A stretch of DNA of 64,000 nucleotides from contig DATMYA010000008.1 of NCBI GenBank assembly GCA_035561135.1, forward strand, positions 670,373-734,372, in the 5' to 3' direction. The notes under the pieces are model-generated. The model did no database searches. It had not been told where the DNA came from and saw only the letters and a list, made by a program, of their open reading frames with translations. The stretch comes from Clostridia bacterium (lineage in GTDB: Bacteria > Acidobacteriota > Terriglobia > Terriglobales > Acidobacteriaceae). The translations under genes were made by a program, and so were the position numbers. The number at the start of each line of letters is the position of its first letter. Within the stretch, counting starts at the first letter, position 1. This document shows, piece by piece, positions 18,941-26,528 of this stretch.

Positions 18941-20236
18941 TTGATTTCGCGTTACACGCGCCCGGAGATGGGCCGTATTTGGAGTGATGAGAATAAGTTC
19001 CGCACGTGGCTGCAGGTGGAAGTCGCGGCGACCGAGACGCTCTCTGAAGCCGGGCTGGTGCCCGCCGATGCGGCGAAAGCGATACGCGAAAAGGGCGACT
19101 TCGACCTGAAGCGGATTAACGAAATTGAAGCCGAGGTGAAACACGACGTAATCGCCTTCACGACAGCAGTCGCGGAGAAGGTGGGTCCGGAGTCGCGCTG
19201 GCTGCATTACGGCCTGACCTCGAACGACGTTGTGGACACGGCACAGGCGCTGCTGATGAAGCAGGCGTCGGCGGTGATTCGCGCGGACCTGGAGCGACTG
19301 ATCGAAGTTTTGCGCAGACGGGCGTTCGAGTTCAAGGACACCCCAATGATCGGCCGAACGCACGGCGTTCATGCCGAGCCGATCACGTTCGGACTAAAGC
19401 TGGCCAACTGGTATTCCGAGATGCAAAGAAACCTTGAGCGGTTTGTTGGCGCAGCTGAACAGATGCGCGTAGGCAAGCTCTCCGGCGCGGTAGGCAACTG
19501 CGCGCACCTGGAACCAGAGTTCGAGGAAGCGATCTGCAAACGCCTGGATTTAGACGTAGCAAGCGTTTCGTCCCAGGTGATCCAGCGCGATCGTCACGCG
19601 TTCTACCTCGGCACGCTTGCGGTGGTTGCGTCGTCGCTGGACAAGATTGCGACCGAGATTCGGCATCTGCAACGCACAGAGGTGCGCGAGGCGGAAGAGT
19701 ACTTCAGCGAAAAGCAGAAGGGCTCATCGGCCATGCCGCACAAACGCAATCCGATCAACTGCGAACAGATCAGCGGACTTGCGCGTGTGGTGCGAGCTAA
19801 CGCACAGGCAGCATTCGAAAACGTGCCGCTATGGCACGAGCGCGACATTTCACATTCGTCGGTTGAGCGCGTCATTCTGCCGGATTCCACTACGCTCGTG
19901 GACTACCTGCTGAACAAAACGACAACGCTGATCGACACTTTGTTGGTCTATCCGGAACGGATGCTGCGTAATCTGAACTCCAGCTTTGGGCTGGTATTCA
20001 GCGGACAGTTGCTGCTGGACCTGGTGGAAGCGGGAGTTCTGCGCGAGGACGCTTACCGAATCGTGCAGCGGAACGCCATGCGAGCCTGGCGGGAAGAGAC
20101 CGACTTCCGCGAGCTGGTGCTCAACGATCCTGAGATTACGGGCAAAGTGGATCGCGAGACCATCAACCGGGCTTTCGAGTTGAAGCGGCAACTGCGCAAT
20201 GTAGATAAGATTTTCGGAAGGGTGTTCGGCAGATAG
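18941..20236 (+). CDS. purB: Adenylosuccinate lyase
   Basis: It catalyses two beta-eliminations in purine synthesis (SAICAR to AICAR plus fumarate, and adenylosuccinate to AMP plus fumarate). It has 431 residues, with the superfamily stretches LTSNDVVDTA, RTHGVHAEP and the signature GSSAMPHKRNP (~residue 263). The start is a TTG at 18941 with AAGGAG 8 nt upstream; the first ATG would remove conserved N-terminal residues (YTRPEMGRIW). It is followed by a strong terminator. Confidence 0.95.
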   Translation: MISRYTRPEMGRIWSDENKFRTWLQVEVAATETLSEAGLVPADAAKAIREKGDFDLKRINEIEAEVKHDVIAFTTAVAEKVGPESRWLHYGLTSNDVVDTAQALLMKQASAVIRADLERLIEVLRRRAFEFKDTPMIGRTHGVHAEPITFGLKLANWYSEMQRNLERFVGAAEQMRVGKLSGAVGNCAHLEPEFEEAICKRLDLDVASVSSQVIQRDRHAFYLGTLAVVASSLDKIATEIRHLQRTEVREAEEYFSEKQKGSSAMPHKRNPINCEQISGLARVVRANAQAAFENVPLWHERDISHSSVERVILPDSTTLVDYLLNKTTTLIDTLLVYPERMLRNLNSSFGLVFSGQLLLDLVEAGVLREDAYRIVQRNAMRAWREETDFRELVLNDPEITGKVDRETINRAFELKRQLRNVDKIFGRVFGR

Positions 20237-20252
20237 AGAAGCACGTTAAACG

Positions 20253-20283
20253 AAACGCGCGGCTAGCCCGCGCGTTTTCATTT
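20253..20283 (+). terminator. Rho-independent terminator of purB
   Basis: AAACGCGCGG-CTAGC-CCGCGCGTTT is a perfect 10-bp stem followed by TCATTT. It starts 17 nt after the purB stop. The rest of the gap to 20465 contains nothing I can assign. Confidence 0.85.
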
Positions 20284-20465
20284 CTCAAATTGCAACTCGC
20301 CCAGCCTAAAGCTCCGAGCGATCGATGGTACTCGAGAATCAGGCAACTCACCGCACATAAGGATCGTAGAAAACGGCCACTACTACTCCGGCACATCAGC
20401 CGGCAGCTCCCGATAGAAGCGTCCGAAAATTCCAGGGTTCGTAGTTCTGGTTGACTTCCCCTGCA

Positions 20466-20918
20466 TTACGCCGCTTTCGAGCCCGTTGCGCGAAGCCCCT
20501 CCCCACGTTCGGTGGCGCGACGGACACGGAGGTTATCGAGCGCGAACGCCCCGCCGCCCGCAATGCCCAACGCGATTGTGGAGGCCAGCAATACCAGCAC
20601 GTACTCAAAGCCTGTGGGCAGGAAAAATCCGCCCTTGAAATGCACTTGGTGTAGCGCAACCAGCATGGTGAAAGCGACTGGGATGGCTGCAAGGCGCGTA
20701 TAGAGGCCGAGCAGCAGAAAAAGGCCTCCACCGAATTCGGCTGCGGTAGCGAGGTAGGCCGAGAGCGTCGGCAAAGGAATTCCCATCTGGGCGAAGTTGT
20801 TCGCAACGCCAGGAACACCCCAGACAAAGAGCTTCTGGCTTCCATGCGCGAGGAACGTGATTCCGATGGCGATGCGTACCAGGGCCAATCCAATGTTCTG
20901 GCGAGTTAGCAAGTTCAT
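20466..20918 (-). CDS. DoxX family membrane protein
   Basis: A 150-residue inner-membrane protein with four helices. The family N-terminus is LALVRIAIGITFLAHGSQKLF, followed by GIPLPTLSAYLATAAEFGGGLFLLLG. DoxX proteins are linked to redox and thiol stress, but the reaction is not settled. A good AAGGAG lies upstream. It is 70 nt downstream of a MarR gene on the same strand, which suggests MarR-controlled expression. Confidence 0.85.
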   Translation of the reverse strand: MNLLTRQNIGLALVRIAIGITFLAHGSQKLFVWGVPGVANNFAQMGIPLPTLSAYLATAAEFGGGLFLLLGLYTRLAAIPVAFTMLVALHQVHFKGGFFLPTGFEYVLVLLASTIALGIAGGGAFALDNLRVRRATERGEGLRATGSKAA

Positions 20919-20950
20919 GTGTTACTCCTTCTTCTCACAGTTGTGATGCT

Positions 20951-20965
20951 GACAATCGTGATAAC
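20951..20965. promoter_or_regulatory. Candidate MarR operator half of a pair
   Basis: GACAATCGTGATAAC lies between marR and doxX. A near copy with a 3-bp insertion, GACAATAGTCGTGATAAC, lies on the other strand at 21478-21495 in the marR promoter. Sharing between the two upstream regions suggests binding by the encoded MarR protein. Confidence 0.45.
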
Positions 20966-20988
20966 GAGTATTTACGAAAGAAATAAAC

Positions 20989-21462
20989 CTACGTTGTGGG
21001 CGGATGTCGCGCTTCGTTCAGCCCATTCAATAACGCCCGCATGCGTTTCTCGCCCATGTGACCGAGCGCTTGCACATTAAACTCCTGAACGGGCCGGTCG
21101 AGCTTTGCAAGTAAGCCAAGGCCTTCGCGAGTGATCCTCGTGATTACAACCCGGCGATCTTTATCGTCGCGAGTACGGGCGATCCAACCCGACCTTTCCA
21201 GGCGATCGAGCAGGCGCGTAATGTCGGGATCGCGGGCGATCATGCGCTCGCCTATCTCACCGCAAGCGAGTCCCGCGCCGCCGGCTCCACGCAAAATTCT
21301 AAGCACATTGAACTGGGTGACGGAAATTCCGTACTGCTTCAGAACAGCCTCTGCCTTTGCGGTGAGCACGTCCGCCGTACGCTGGAGGCTGATAAACACC
21401 TCTTCCTCCAGGCTGCTGAAGGGCTTGCTCTGCTTGATTTCGGTCTTGAGGCAATCTCTCAT
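20989..21462 (-). CDS. MarR family transcriptional regulator upstream of DoxX
   Basis: A 157-residue winged-helix protein: QFNVLRILRGAG, then ACGEIGERMIARDPDITRLLDRLERSGWI (HTH) and the wing DDKDRRVVITRITREG. In this family small phenolic or oxidant ligands often release DNA. Its promoter contains a motif repeated upstream of the following doxX gene, suggesting autoregulation plus control of doxX. Cys67 in the HTH region could be redox-sensitive, but that is a guess. Confidence 0.87.
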   Translation of the reverse strand: MRDCLKTEIKQSKPFSSLEEEVFISLQRTADVLTAKAEAVLKQYGISVTQFNVLRILRGAGGAGLACGEIGERMIARDPDITRLLDRLERSGWIARTRDDKDRRVVITRITREGLGLLAKLDRPVQEFNVQALGHMGEKRMRALLNGLNEARHPPTT

Positions 21463-21468
21463 GTGCTG

Positions 21469-21497
21469 ACGATATCTGTTATCACGACTATTGTCAA
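21469..21497 (-). promoter_or_regulatory. Predicted sigma-70 promoter of marR
   Basis: On the minus strand TTGACA (21492-21497) and TATCGT (21469-21474) are 17 bp apart. The -10 ends only 6 nt before the ATG, so the message would be nearly leaderless. The candidate operator GACAATAGTCGTGATAAC overlaps the spacer. Confidence 0.45.
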
Positions 21498-21578
21498 AGA
21501 TGTTTTTGAAATGGACAGCAGATACCTCGCGCCGCTCCTGCGCAGTTGCGTGCCGGGTTCAGAAGCGATCAATGCAGA

Positions 21579-22325
21579 TCACAGCCGATTAATCATGGTG
21601 GCGACGTATGCGGCGCCGAAGCCGTTGTCTATGTTGACGACCGTGACGTTGGAGGCGCAGGAATTCATCATTGCCAGGAGCGCGGTGACTCCGCCGAACG
21701 ACGCACCGTAGCCGATACTAGTGGGAACAGCGATGACGGGGACGCCTACGAGTCCGGCAACGACGCTGGGCAGCGCCCCTTCCATGCCGGCGCAGACGAT
21801 GATGACGCGCGCGGAACTCAGGGCATTGCGATGGGCAAGCAGGCGGTGAATGCCAGCGACGCCAACATCGTAAAGACGCTCAACGCGATTGCCCATCAAC
21901 TCGGCAGTGACCACCGCTTCTTCGGCAACGGGGACATCGCTGGTTCCGGCGGAAACGACCGCGATAATTCCCTTCCCCAGTTCGTCAGTATTCTGGCGTA
22001 GTACGAGTGTGCGCGCGACCTCATCGTACTCGGTTTTGCGAAGCTTCTTGCGAACGGCACGGACCTGCCCGGGGACGACGCGAGTAGCGAGCACGCTATT
22101 TCCCTGACTTGCGAGACGGAAAAAAATTTCCGCCAAGTGCGCGGGAGCCTTGCCGGGGCCGAAAATGACTTCGGGCATTCCAACGCGGAGCGCCCGATGG
22201 TGATCGACCTTTGCGAAGCCGAGATCTTCAAAAGGTAGATGCCGAAGCTGCTGCACCGCGTCGTCGGGTGAAAGCTTGCCGCGGCGTACTTGCTCGAACA
22301 GTTTCTTGATATCAGTGGCGTTCAT
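21579..22325 (-). CDS. larB: Nickel-pincer cofactor biosynthesis protein LarB
   Basis: A 248-residue protein with a PurE-like C-terminal half (ARTLVLRQNTDELGKG, VSAGTSDVPVAEEA, VCAGMEGALPSVVAGLV, PTSIGYGASFGG). In the known pathway LarB carboxylates and hydrolyses nicotinate adenine dinucleotide, the first step to the lactate racemase cofactor. LarA, LarC and LarE are not in the window, so it is an orphan here. It is encoded just downstream of the ChaN-like gene on the same strand (103-nt gap). Confidence 0.93.
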   Translation of the reverse strand: MNATDIKKLFEQVRRGKLSPDDAVQQLRHLPFEDLGFAKVDHHRALRVGMPEVIFGPGKAPAHLAEIFFRLASQGNSVLATRVVPGQVRAVRKKLRKTEYDEVARTLVLRQNTDELGKGIIAVVSAGTSDVPVAEEAVVTAELMGNRVERLYDVGVAGIHRLLAHRNALSSARVIIVCAGMEGALPSVVAGLVGVPVIAVPTSIGYGASFGGVTALLAMMNSCASNVTVVNIDNGFGAAYVATMINRL

Positions 22326-22407
22326 GCTTTTCCAAACAGATTACACCACCAACTTGCCCTCAGTGGCCAAGGCAGGCTGCTGAAGAATTTGAAGCGCGCG
22401 CCACGCG

Positions 22408-22433
22408 GGGTCATCCTGAGTTGCTTTCTCAGG
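22408..22433. repeat. Short hairpin repeat overlapping a gene end
   Basis: GGGTCATCCTGAG...CTCAGG carries the inverted arms CCTGAG/CTCAGG of the dispersed repeat. It extends into the last codons of the ChaN-like gene. A nearby GGCAGGCTGCTGAAGAATTT at about 22370 matches, inverted, the repeats at 2829-2854. Confidence 0.5.
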
Positions 22434-24156
22434 CCACGACGCGGCGCTTTTGCTTGCGAGTTCGCCGGACGATGGCGAAGTAGGTGAGATGTGCGGCTCC
22501 GGGACGCGTAAGGTCGAGGAAGAAGAGCGAGCGAACAAAGCGCTTGTGCACGCGTCCGGAGACGAAGGCGTCGTAGAGTTCGCTTCCCAGCATGGCTCCG
22601 AGTTGTTGAGCGACGAACTCACGCTTCTCGCCCGAGTAGGAACGGCGTTCGGTAATAAGCTGCGGCACTTTCCGGTACTTGCGGACGTTGTTTTCAAAAT
22701 CCTTGTGCATGGCCATGAAGTCGATCATGTGCAGGAAGTCGCGATACGAGAAGCGCGTGGTGTTCTCCACTTCTTCGCGGGAGAGCGCGTAAAGCGCATA
22801 GAGGTCGCGCTCGCGAACCGCCGGACGAGCTGGGTAGAGCACGCGGGAACCGAAATATCCGAGTGCTTCTTCAATGCAGCGAAGGTACAAGTAGTCGTCG
22901 GAAATGACCTGGTTGGACAATTGCCGCTCGACGCGTTCGGCCTTCTGCAGGTTGCTGGCGCCGACGGCTCCGCGACAGGCGGCATGGATGAAGTGCGTGA
23001 CTTCTTCCGTTCCGTGCATCATCTGAAAGCGGTGAACGAACAAGACGTTCCTTCCCGGTAGATAGCAGGAGCCGAACTGCTCGACGTGGCCGATGACGCG
23101 GTGAACGTCTTCGTCGCTGACGCGCTTTCGGTACAGAACCTTGCGAATGCCGTCCAGGGTGGTGCGACAGCAGACTTCCGGAAACAGATCGACGAGGAAC
23201 TTCGGCTGCGTGCTGTTCGTGGCCGAATACTTGTCGATATTGAAATAACGGATGAGCGCGTCCGTAAGGTTGTAAACCGTGGGTGCGAAATCAGGTACGC
23301 CCGCGCGCTCCTGCCGCCATCGCTCAAGGCACAGGCGGTAGCTCTCGTACTTTTCCAGGGGCGTTGAGGTGAAAACGCAAATTACATCGGACGAGACGCG
23401 GACGGCGTCGATGCGCTCGGCAGGTTCACCGGCCGCACGCCAATAGAGTGGATCGATGTTTTGCAAAACGGTGAGCACGTCGTGCTTCGGCAGGAGGCGT
23501 TTCAGGAGTCTAGGCAGATGCTCGGGCGCGAGATGCGATTCGCCGAAGAGGACAACGATCACCGCTTCCGGGTTGTGCACGCTGATCTCCGCAATCTTTT
23601 CGACGGCGTGGCGGTCGCGTGCGCCGATGCGTCGCAGGTCGCCACGCGGCATGCAATCGAGACCATACACGCGAACGCCATGGGCACGGGCAGAAGCGAG
23701 CAATTCAGCGAAGGGTCGCCAGTCGTATCCCCAGTCGAGATCGAAACGTATGCGCTCGCGCAACTCGGATTCGTCGATTTCGCCGCGCTGCCATTCGTCC
23801 ACGATGTGTTGATCGCGCGAGAAGATGGTTTCGAGTCCGAGCACGACGGAACGGCCGCAATCGGCGAGTTCGCGGATAACGCTGGCAGCGAACTGCTGAG
23901 AGGCTGGCAGGGCGTGGTAATCGCCAATCAGCACGATGTCGGCAGAGTGCAGCGACTGATTAACCTGCTGTGGCGTAAGGACGGATTCGTAGGCTTGGTA
24001 GGCGTCGGCAAAGGAGCGAAGATATTTGCGGCGACCATGGGAATCGGCGGCACGAATATGGCGCTCGACCTGCATAAGCGCGTGCAGTTGTGCGGCGCTC
24101 CTGCGTGATCGAAGTTTGGACGTGGCGGCCATTTCGCCGTTTGGCGGCCCCGGCAA
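22429..24156 (-). CDS. ChaN-like haem-binding-fold protein with long C-terminal extension
   Basis: Residues ~45-260 match the ChaN/Tiki-like fold: DIVLIGDYHALPASQQ, VLGLETIFSRDQHIVDEW, DWRPFAELLASARAHGVRVYGLDC and VVLFGESHLAPEHLP. In ChaN the fold binds haem and in Tiki it is a metalloprotease. There is no signal peptide or lipobox, unlike secreted ChaN, so it is probably cytoplasmic. Residues ~300-575 form an extension I do not recognise (FPEVCCRTTLDGIRKVL, a YLPGRNVLFVHRF strand, a basic RRTRKQKRRVVA end). The first ATG is used; one 8 codons downstream is possible. It diverges from ubiX with a 65-nt gap. Confidence 0.7.
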   Translation of the reverse strand: MPGPPNGEMAATSKLRSRRSAAQLHALMQVERHIRAADSHGRRKYLRSFADAYQAYESVLTPQQVNQSLHSADIVLIGDYHALPASQQFAASVIRELADCGRSVVLGLETIFSRDQHIVDEWQRGEIDESELRERIRFDLDWGYDWRPFAELLASARAHGVRVYGLDCMPRGDLRRIGARDRHAVEKIAEISVHNPEAVIVVLFGESHLAPEHLPRLLKRLLPKHDVLTVLQNIDPLYWRAAGEPAERIDAVRVSSDVICVFTSTPLEKYESYRLCLERWRQERAGVPDFAPTVYNLTDALIRYFNIDKYSATNSTQPKFLVDLFPEVCCRTTLDGIRKVLYRKRVSDEDVHRVIGHVEQFGSCYLPGRNVLFVHRFQMMHGTEEVTHFIHAACRGAVGASNLQKAERVERQLSNQVISDDYLYLRCIEEALGYFGSRVLYPARPAVRERDLYALYALSREEVENTTRFSYRDFLHMIDFMAMHKDFENNVRKYRKVPQLITERRSYSGEKREFVAQQLGAMLGSELYDAFVSGRVHKRFVRSLFFLDLTRPGAAHLTYFAIVRRTRKQKRRVVA

Positions 24157-24221
24157 CTAAATTGGACAGCCAGAGCTGCTTTCCTTGCTTCTGCCCAGGG
24201 GAACGCACTAACCTACATTGG

Positions 24222-24833
24222 ATGCATTCAAACGTAAGCACATTCGCACAGACGATCACAGTGGCAATCACCGGAGCCAGCGGCTCCGCTTTCGCGCGGC
24301 AACTGCTACTCACGCTGGACGGTGACGAGCGAGTGCGAACGGTGAACTTCATCGCCAGCGACAACTCGTTGCGCGTGATGGCGGAAGAACTTGGCTTGAA
24401 GGGGCGCGGCAACCTGGTTGCGCAGCTGCTTGGGCACGAGTCGCAGAAAATTCAACAGCAGAATAACGACGACATAGGCGCTAATGTCGCGAGCGGGTCC
24501 TATCCGACCGATGCGATGATCGTGATTCCCTGCTCGATGGGAACGCTGGCAAAGATCGCAAACGGACTGGCCGACCGCCTGATTGAACGCGCGGCGGACG
24601 TTTGCCTGAAAGAACGCAAACCGCTGGTGCTTTGCGTACGAGAGACTCCGCTGAACAAGATCCATCTACGGAATATGTCGCTGGCAGCCGATGCCGGAGC
24701 GACGATCTACCCGCTGATCCCCACCTTCTATAACAAGCCTGAGTCGCTGGATGAAATTGCGCGGGAGTTCGGCAACCGTGTGCTCAAGCACGTTGGAGTG
24801 CCCCAGCCGGACGCCTACACCTGGAGAGGGTAA
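24222..24833 (+). CDS. ubiX: Flavin prenyltransferase UbiX
   Basis: It makes prenylated FMN, the cofactor of UbiD-type decarboxylases. It has 203 residues, with TGASGSAFARQLL (FMN phosphate binding), VIPCSMGTLAKIANGLADRLIERAADV and KPLVLCVRETPLNKIHLRNM, all family landmarks. The ATG at 24222 places the ITVAITGASGS strand at the usual distance; the frame upstream overlaps the divergent gene. No ubiD is adjacent. Confidence 0.93.
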   Translation: MHSNVSTFAQTITVAITGASGSAFARQLLLTLDGDERVRTVNFIASDNSLRVMAEELGLKGRGNLVAQLLGHESQKIQQQNNDDIGANVASGSYPTDAMIVIPCSMGTLAKIANGLADRLIERAADVCLKERKPLVLCVRETPLNKIHLRNMSLAADAGATIYPLIPTFYNKPESLDEIAREFGNRVLKHVGVPQPDAYTWRG

Positions 24834-24900
24834 GGCGCAAGAATTTTTGCTGATGGGCCGGAAACCCGCGCCAATCACGCGCCTGCCGATGTTGACGACA

Positions 24901-24930
24901 TTGACAATACCAGCGATCGACCGTTATCAT
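24901..24930 (+). promoter_or_regulatory. Strong sigma-70 promoter of a candidate RNA gene
   Basis: TTGACA (24901-24906) and TATCAT (24925-24930) are 18 bp apart, 11 of 12 consensus bases. It lies 67 nt after ubiX and points into a gap with no long ORF, so it most likely serves the RNA that follows. Confidence 0.72.
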
Positions 24931-24959
24931 CTCGGTACACTTGGAGAGGAGGTGGTCCG

Positions 24960-25019
24960 ATGGCAAAAGGTTCAGACTGTAGCCATAAACGACTAATAAG
25001 TGAGGTGGCTGAGGCTTAG
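24960..25019 (+). CDS. Possible 19-residue microprotein within the RNA
   Basis: ATG at 24960 opens MAKGSDCSHKRLISEVAEA and stops at TAG 25017-25019. An AGGAGG ends 7 nt upstream and belongs to an unusually long match to the 16S 3' end. Against it, both the SD extension (GGTCC) and the ATG fall in predicted stems, and the peptide resembles nothing I know. It is either a translated microprotein, a regulatory leader peptide or chance. Confidence 0.35.
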   Translation: MAKGSDCSHKRLISEVAEA

Positions 25020-25180
25020 GGCGCGTTCGCTCCCTAGCTCGCCGGACTTTCCGCCCGTCTAACAACGGGCAATCATTACGAAGTCTGTCGCAGGGCACGA
25101 TGGTCAACCGGGCGTACATTGGGTTACGCGCGGGAAGCCGGAGTGAGCCCGCCTCAGGCCAATTCAAGACAGCTTACCGG

Positions 25181-25221
25181 CGCCCCGTCTGGCTACAGAG
25201 GCGGGGCGTTGATTTTGGTTT
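25181..25221 (+). terminator. Terminator-like hairpin ending the candidate RNA
   Basis: CGCCCC (25181-25186) pairs with GGGGCG (25203-25208), extended by TCT/AGA inside. The following TTGATTTTGGTTT is T-rich but interrupted. Confidence 0.6.
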
Positions 25222-25239
25222 CGACAGGGACGCCTGCCA

Positions 25240-25683
25240 CTACACCGGTTTTTTGTTGCCGGCACTGCCGAGTCCCTTGCGGATGACGTTTGCGGTGATT
25301 TCCCGAATGGTGAGAGTGGCGAGGTCCTCAAGGATGATCCACTTGACTTCGCTGACGTCGGTGGCTGCCTGGAGAGTTCCGGACACGGGGCGGCAGAGGA
25401 AATCGATCAGAACAAAGTGGTACTGCGTGCTCCCGTCAGGGTCCGCGAAGATACTGTCGAAGACGTCGAGCACTTCTCCGGCTTCGACAACAAGGCCGGT
25501 TTCTTCGAGGACCTCGCGCGCTGTGGCCTCCCGCAGCTTCTCGCCGAGTTCGACGACGCCGCCCGGGATGGACCATTCGCCTTTCAGCGGCTCGGTGGCG
25601 CGGCGCACAATGAGCGCCCGGTCACCATCGACTACGACGCCTCCCACGCCGACAATCGGTCTCTCAGGATAATCGCGCTTCAT
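25240..25683 (-). CDS. NUDIX hydrolase
   Basis: A 147-residue enzyme hydrolysing a nucleoside diphosphate linked to another group. The Nudix box is complete at about residues 38-60 (GGVVELGEK...REVLEETGL). The ATG at 25683 (MKRDYPERP) has GGAGGAG about 9 nt upstream; an in-frame ATG at 25782 would overlap the neighbouring gene. The substrate is not predictable; the lack of extra domains suggests a housecleaning or NADH/ADP-ribose type role. It lies 56 nt downstream of the secreted hypothetical gene on the same strand and may be its operon partner. Confidence 0.88.
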   Translation of the reverse strand: MKRDYPERPIVGVGGVVVDGDRALIVRRATEPLKGEWSIPGGVVELGEKLREATAREVLEETGLVVEAGEVLDVFDSIFADPDGSTQYHFVLIDFLCRPVSGTLQAATDVSEVKWIILEDLATLTIREITANVIRKGLGSAGNKKPV

Positions 25684-25739
25684 GGGCCAGTGCTCCTCCG
25701 GGAAAGACACAGTCAGAGAATTGTTTGCTCCTGCATCGT

Positions 25740-26261
25740 TTAAGAGAAGAATCTGCGGGGACGGAAGTCCACAATCTTCCACCCTTCTTTGCCGCGCTCG
25801 AGTTCGAAGCGAAGCTGGTTGCTGCGGCGAACGGCATTGCCCCCGCTGCGCGGTGTTCCTTCAATCTGGAACTCGGCTAGCACGATTCCCTTGAGACCGT
25901 CGGTCGAGGTCTGGATGATGCGGAAGTACACGCGAAAACTCTCATAGAACTCCAGGTAGGACTGTATCTGATCCTCGAAGCTTAGATAGCCGTCCATCTT
26001 CTCGGCATCGAACGCCGAGAGCACGCGGCGCTGGTTGTGTCCTTCGAGACCGTTGCGAATGTCGTTTAGCACAGCGTTGGCAACCTCCTCCGAAAAATCA
26101 GCCGTGGGAGAAATCTGCGGCCGCCCCGTTGAGGTCGTCTGGCGAGTTTGCAAAGTCGGAGTACTTGAAATGCGAGTGTTCTGCGCCGTAGCTGACCCGA
26201 CGAAAACGGCGAGCAGCACCAACGCTGCTAAAGCGTGCTGAAGATAGCAATGGATCGACAC
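25740..26261 (-). CDS. Secreted hypothetical protein, NTF2-like
   Basis: A signal peptide (LAALVLLAVFVGSATA) is followed by a Ser/Thr/Gln-rich linker and, from about residue 60, an alpha-beta domain. The domain (VLNDIRNGLEGHNQRRVLSAF, YLEFYESFRVYFRI, RSNQLRFELERGKEGWKIVDF) has the helix plus curved-sheet pattern of NTF2/SnoaL-like proteins. It is probably periplasmic; a ligand is not predictable. Confidence 0.7.
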   Translation of the reverse strand: MSIHCYLQHALAALVLLAVFVGSATAQNTRISSTPTLQTRQTTSTGRPQISPTADFSEEVANAVLNDIRNGLEGHNQRRVLSAFDAEKMDGYLSFEDQIQSYLEFYESFRVYFRIIQTSTDGLKGIVLAEFQIEGTPRSGGNAVRRSNQLRFELERGKEGWKIVDFRPRRFFS

Positions 26262-26528
26262 GGCTCACCTCGTTTGAACTGCTGGCGTTTGAACGTTTTG
26301 ATGTCGTCCAGAGTAGCGCACCATCCGGTAATCATAACCATATTTCGAGCAGTCGCCCGTGGACGAAGCGACGCTCATTTCACAGGCCAGAGCCGAAAAT
26401 GGACGGCGAAACGTTGTATACTTCGCGCGTTGTCGCAGTAGGCCATAACAACTAACACAACCTCCCTTCCCCGCATCCAGCGGGACCAGAACATCCCCAT
26501 CAGGCAAGCGCGAGAGGAGCATCGACAT

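Larger units (their letters stand above)
24937..25221 (+). ncRNA. Candidate structured RNA, unrecognised family
   Basis: About 285 nt lie between a near-consensus promoter and a terminator-like hairpin, in the gap between the convergent ubiX and NUDIX genes. I can pair GGTCCG (24954-24959) with CGGACT (25043-25048). ATGGC (24960-24964) pairs with GCCAT (24982-24986) and TAGGGcGC (25017-25024) with GCtCCCTA (25029-25036). GCCCGT pairs with ACGGGC (25053-25070), and CCGgGCGTA with TACGCgCGG (25108-25133). Near the 5' end GGAGGTGGTCC (24948-24958) is an extended anti-16S sequence. It does not match RNase P, tmRNA, SRP or 6S RNA as I know them. It could be an Acidobacteria-specific sRNA or the leader of a microprotein. 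Confidence 0.6.

Noticed and set aside
25037..25056. GGCGGAAAGTCCGG on the minus strand resembles the conserved core of RNase P RNA
   Set aside because: The complementary P4 strand and the expected length are absent, and the promoter and terminator point the other way.
25131..25160. GGGAAGCCGG...CCCGCC resembles part of a cobalamin riboswitch
   Set aside because: The AGTCAGGAGACC-type 3' element is missing, and the RNA ends in a terminator without a downstream gene on that strand.
25203..25230. GGGGCG...GATTTTGGTTTCGACAGGG resembles the 5' end of tmRNA
   Set aside because: No tag frame, pseudoknots or matching 3' half follow; within 20 nt the sequence becomes the end of the NUDIX gene. It is better explained as the right arm and tail of the terminator.
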